DNA from: Chloracidobacterium sp.
Lineage (GTDB): Bacteria > Acidobacteriota > Blastocatellia > Pyrinomonadales > Pyrinomonadaceae
Length of the DNA stretch: 37,636 nucleotides
NCBI GenBank assembly: GCA_016716365.1
Contig: JADJWM010000005.1
Coordinates: 1 to 37,636, forward strand
Direction of reading: 5' to 3'
In this document: positions 36,419-37,636 of the stretch, piece after piece
How the letters are laid out: each line of letters begins with the position of its first letter
Position numbering within the stretch: position 1 is the first letter of the stretch
Program-made: the position numbers and the translations under genes
The notes under the pieces: generated by a model
Database searches by the model: none
Told to the model about the DNA's origin: nothing
The model's input: the letters and a program-made list of their open reading frames with translations, nothing else

Positions 36419-37636
36419 ATGTCTGAAACCTCGAAAGATCGAAAGCGGCTTTGGGTCATTCAGGCTCTACTATCCCGAGATGACCCCGACCGGCTATTAC
36501 CTAACCCCTGATCGCCGAGGGCTTGCGGACCGATTCGAGGTCAAGGCAATCAGCGGTCAGCCGAACTATTCAGCCCGCGGCACTCGTGCGGCAAAGCCAT
36601 GAATGGCGAAACAGCGTCGAGATCTTTCAACGGCTGGAACGACGCTGGACAAGAACGTGATCCTGTTTCGCGTGACGAACATGGTCACGCTCGGTGTCTC
36701 TGTGCTGATCCGGTCGTGGCGGCAGTTCAGGACCGGCGACAAGGTCCTTGTCGTAACGAACCCTCCGCTGATGTCTTCGTGGCGGCCAGCCGTGCGGCGT
36801 TGGCTCGCGGGACGTCGTACACTCTGCTTGTCCACGACAATTATCCGGAGATATTGGTTGCCGCCGGCAAGATCCGCGAGAGTTCGTTAACTGCGAAGTT
36901 CTTTTCATTCTTTAATCGTTGGCTGTACAAGCATGCTTCGGGGATCGTCGTGGTCGGCCGCGATATGGCAGAGTTATTGGAGAGAAAGACGGCGGGGCTT
37001 TCGATCCCGATCCAGAATATCCCGAATTGGGCAGAACTCGAGACCGTTTCGCCCCGTCCCAGAGAGGAAAACTCCTTGCTCGCCGAATTGGGGCTGTTTG
37101 GAAAGTTCGTTCTGCTTTATGCGGGAAACATGGGCCCGAACGACGTAGACAATCATCGAAGTCGCTGAACAATTGAGGGCCGAGCTGGCGGTGCACTTCG
37201 TATTTTGGGTGCCGGGGCAAAGCGGCCGAAGATCGAGGCGTGAAATAGGCGAACGCGGGCTCGACAATGTGACGGTCTCGACCCGCGGCCGCGTTCCGAC
37301 CAGCCGCTCTCCCTTAATGCGTGCGATGTAGCCTTGGTATCTTTGTTCGACAAAATGCCTCGGAGTTTCGGTCCCGAGCCGGACGTACAATATTCTTGCC
37401 GCCGGCAAACCGATAATCGCTTTGCGATCCCGCATCGGAGGTCGCAAAGGCTTGATCGGATGAGATATCGGCTGGGCCGTGCCGCCAAATAAACCAGCTT
37501 TTTTTCGAATTAGCCGCTGCGATCGAGGCCGCGGTCGGGAAGGGAAGCGAGGTAGCCGAAATGGGGAAAGCGTGCCCGGTCGGCGGCCGAAACAAATATT
37601 CTTTCGAGTCCGCGTTTAGCCAAATATGATAGTTTC
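36419..37636 (+). CDS. GT4 glycosyltransferase (WcaI-like), several frameshifts, reaches window end
   Basis: Start ATG 36419 (MSETSKDRKRLWVIQAL). Then, across frame changes near 36469 and 36512: YYPEMTPTGYYLT, IAEGLADRFEVKAISGQPNY, EWRNSVEIFR, TLDKNVILFRVTNMVTLGVS, KVLVVTNPPLM, YTLLVHDNYPEILVAAGKI and IVVVGRDMAELLERK. The donor domain follows: FVLLYAGNMGP, IIEVAEQLRAELAVHFVF, GAGAKRPKIEA, RGLDNVTV, YNILAAGKPIIAL, IGWAVPPNKPA and YSFESA near 37610. This is the two-domain GT-B layout of WcaI-like colanic-acid-type transferases, about 410 residues; the last few may be off the edge. It adds a sugar to a lipid-linked repeat unit at the cytoplasmic face. At least six indels. Confidence 0.82.

Overview
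The window looks like the end of a contig from an uncultured Gram-negative bacterium, most likely an Acidobacteriota of the Blastocatellia/Pyrinomonadaceae type. This is inferred from gene style: a secreted beta-helix protein with a Thr-Pro linker, an RHS remnant, an LVIVD/DUF305 pair and the shape of the polysaccharide locus. No rRNA or ribosomal protein is present to prove it. Coding density is high, base composition is fairly GC-rich, and I see no CRISPR array or complete insertion sequence.

Left part (1-21.6 kb), mostly housekeeping and envelope genes. It holds an exported TldD-family metallopeptidase (cut by the left edge), 4-alpha-glucanotransferase MalQ, and a TetR regulator with a downstream exported alpha/beta hydrolase whose frame is broken once. 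Next come a gene-poor stretch with an RHS remnant that ends where a hairpin-rich element begins, and a DUF305-LVIVD operon with a clear terminator. They are followed by a two-TM potassium channel with an RCK domain, a 1464-residue secreted beta-helix/Ig-like protein, tRNA-Cys and tRNA-Gly separated by a large inverted repeat, and a minus-strand run of mutS, nagZ and a peptide-type solute-binding lipoprotein.

Right part (21.8-37.6 kb), a Wzx/Wzy-type surface polysaccharide locus transcribed mainly on the plus strand. The order is Wza-like export protein, Wzc-like tyrosine autokinase with a tyrosine-rich tail, GDP-mannose 3,5-epimerase, GT2 polyprenyl-phosphate glycosyltransferase, methyltransferase, a wrecked membrane glycosyltransferase, a Wzy-like polymerase, and a fused heptose nucleotidyltransferase-GmhA protein. 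It ends with a three-gene set that best fits UDP-N-acetyl-L-quinovosamine synthesis (RmlD-like reductase, WbjB/FnlA-type dehydratase, WecB-type 2-epimerase) and two GT4 glycosyltransferases in opposite orientations. Flippase and initiating phosphoglycosyltransferase are not in the window and may lie beyond the right edge. The predicted polymer would contain L-galactose (or L-gulose), heptose and an L-6-deoxy-N-acetylhexosamine.

From about 28.15 kb rightward nearly every gene carries frame changes. Many are pairs of compensating one-base indels with the protein motif preserved on both sides. This points to poor consensus accuracy near a contig end rather than gene decay, with one or two exceptions (the membrane glycosyltransferase at 28.2-29.5 kb and the GT4 at 35.4-36.1 kb) that also seem to lack internal sequence.
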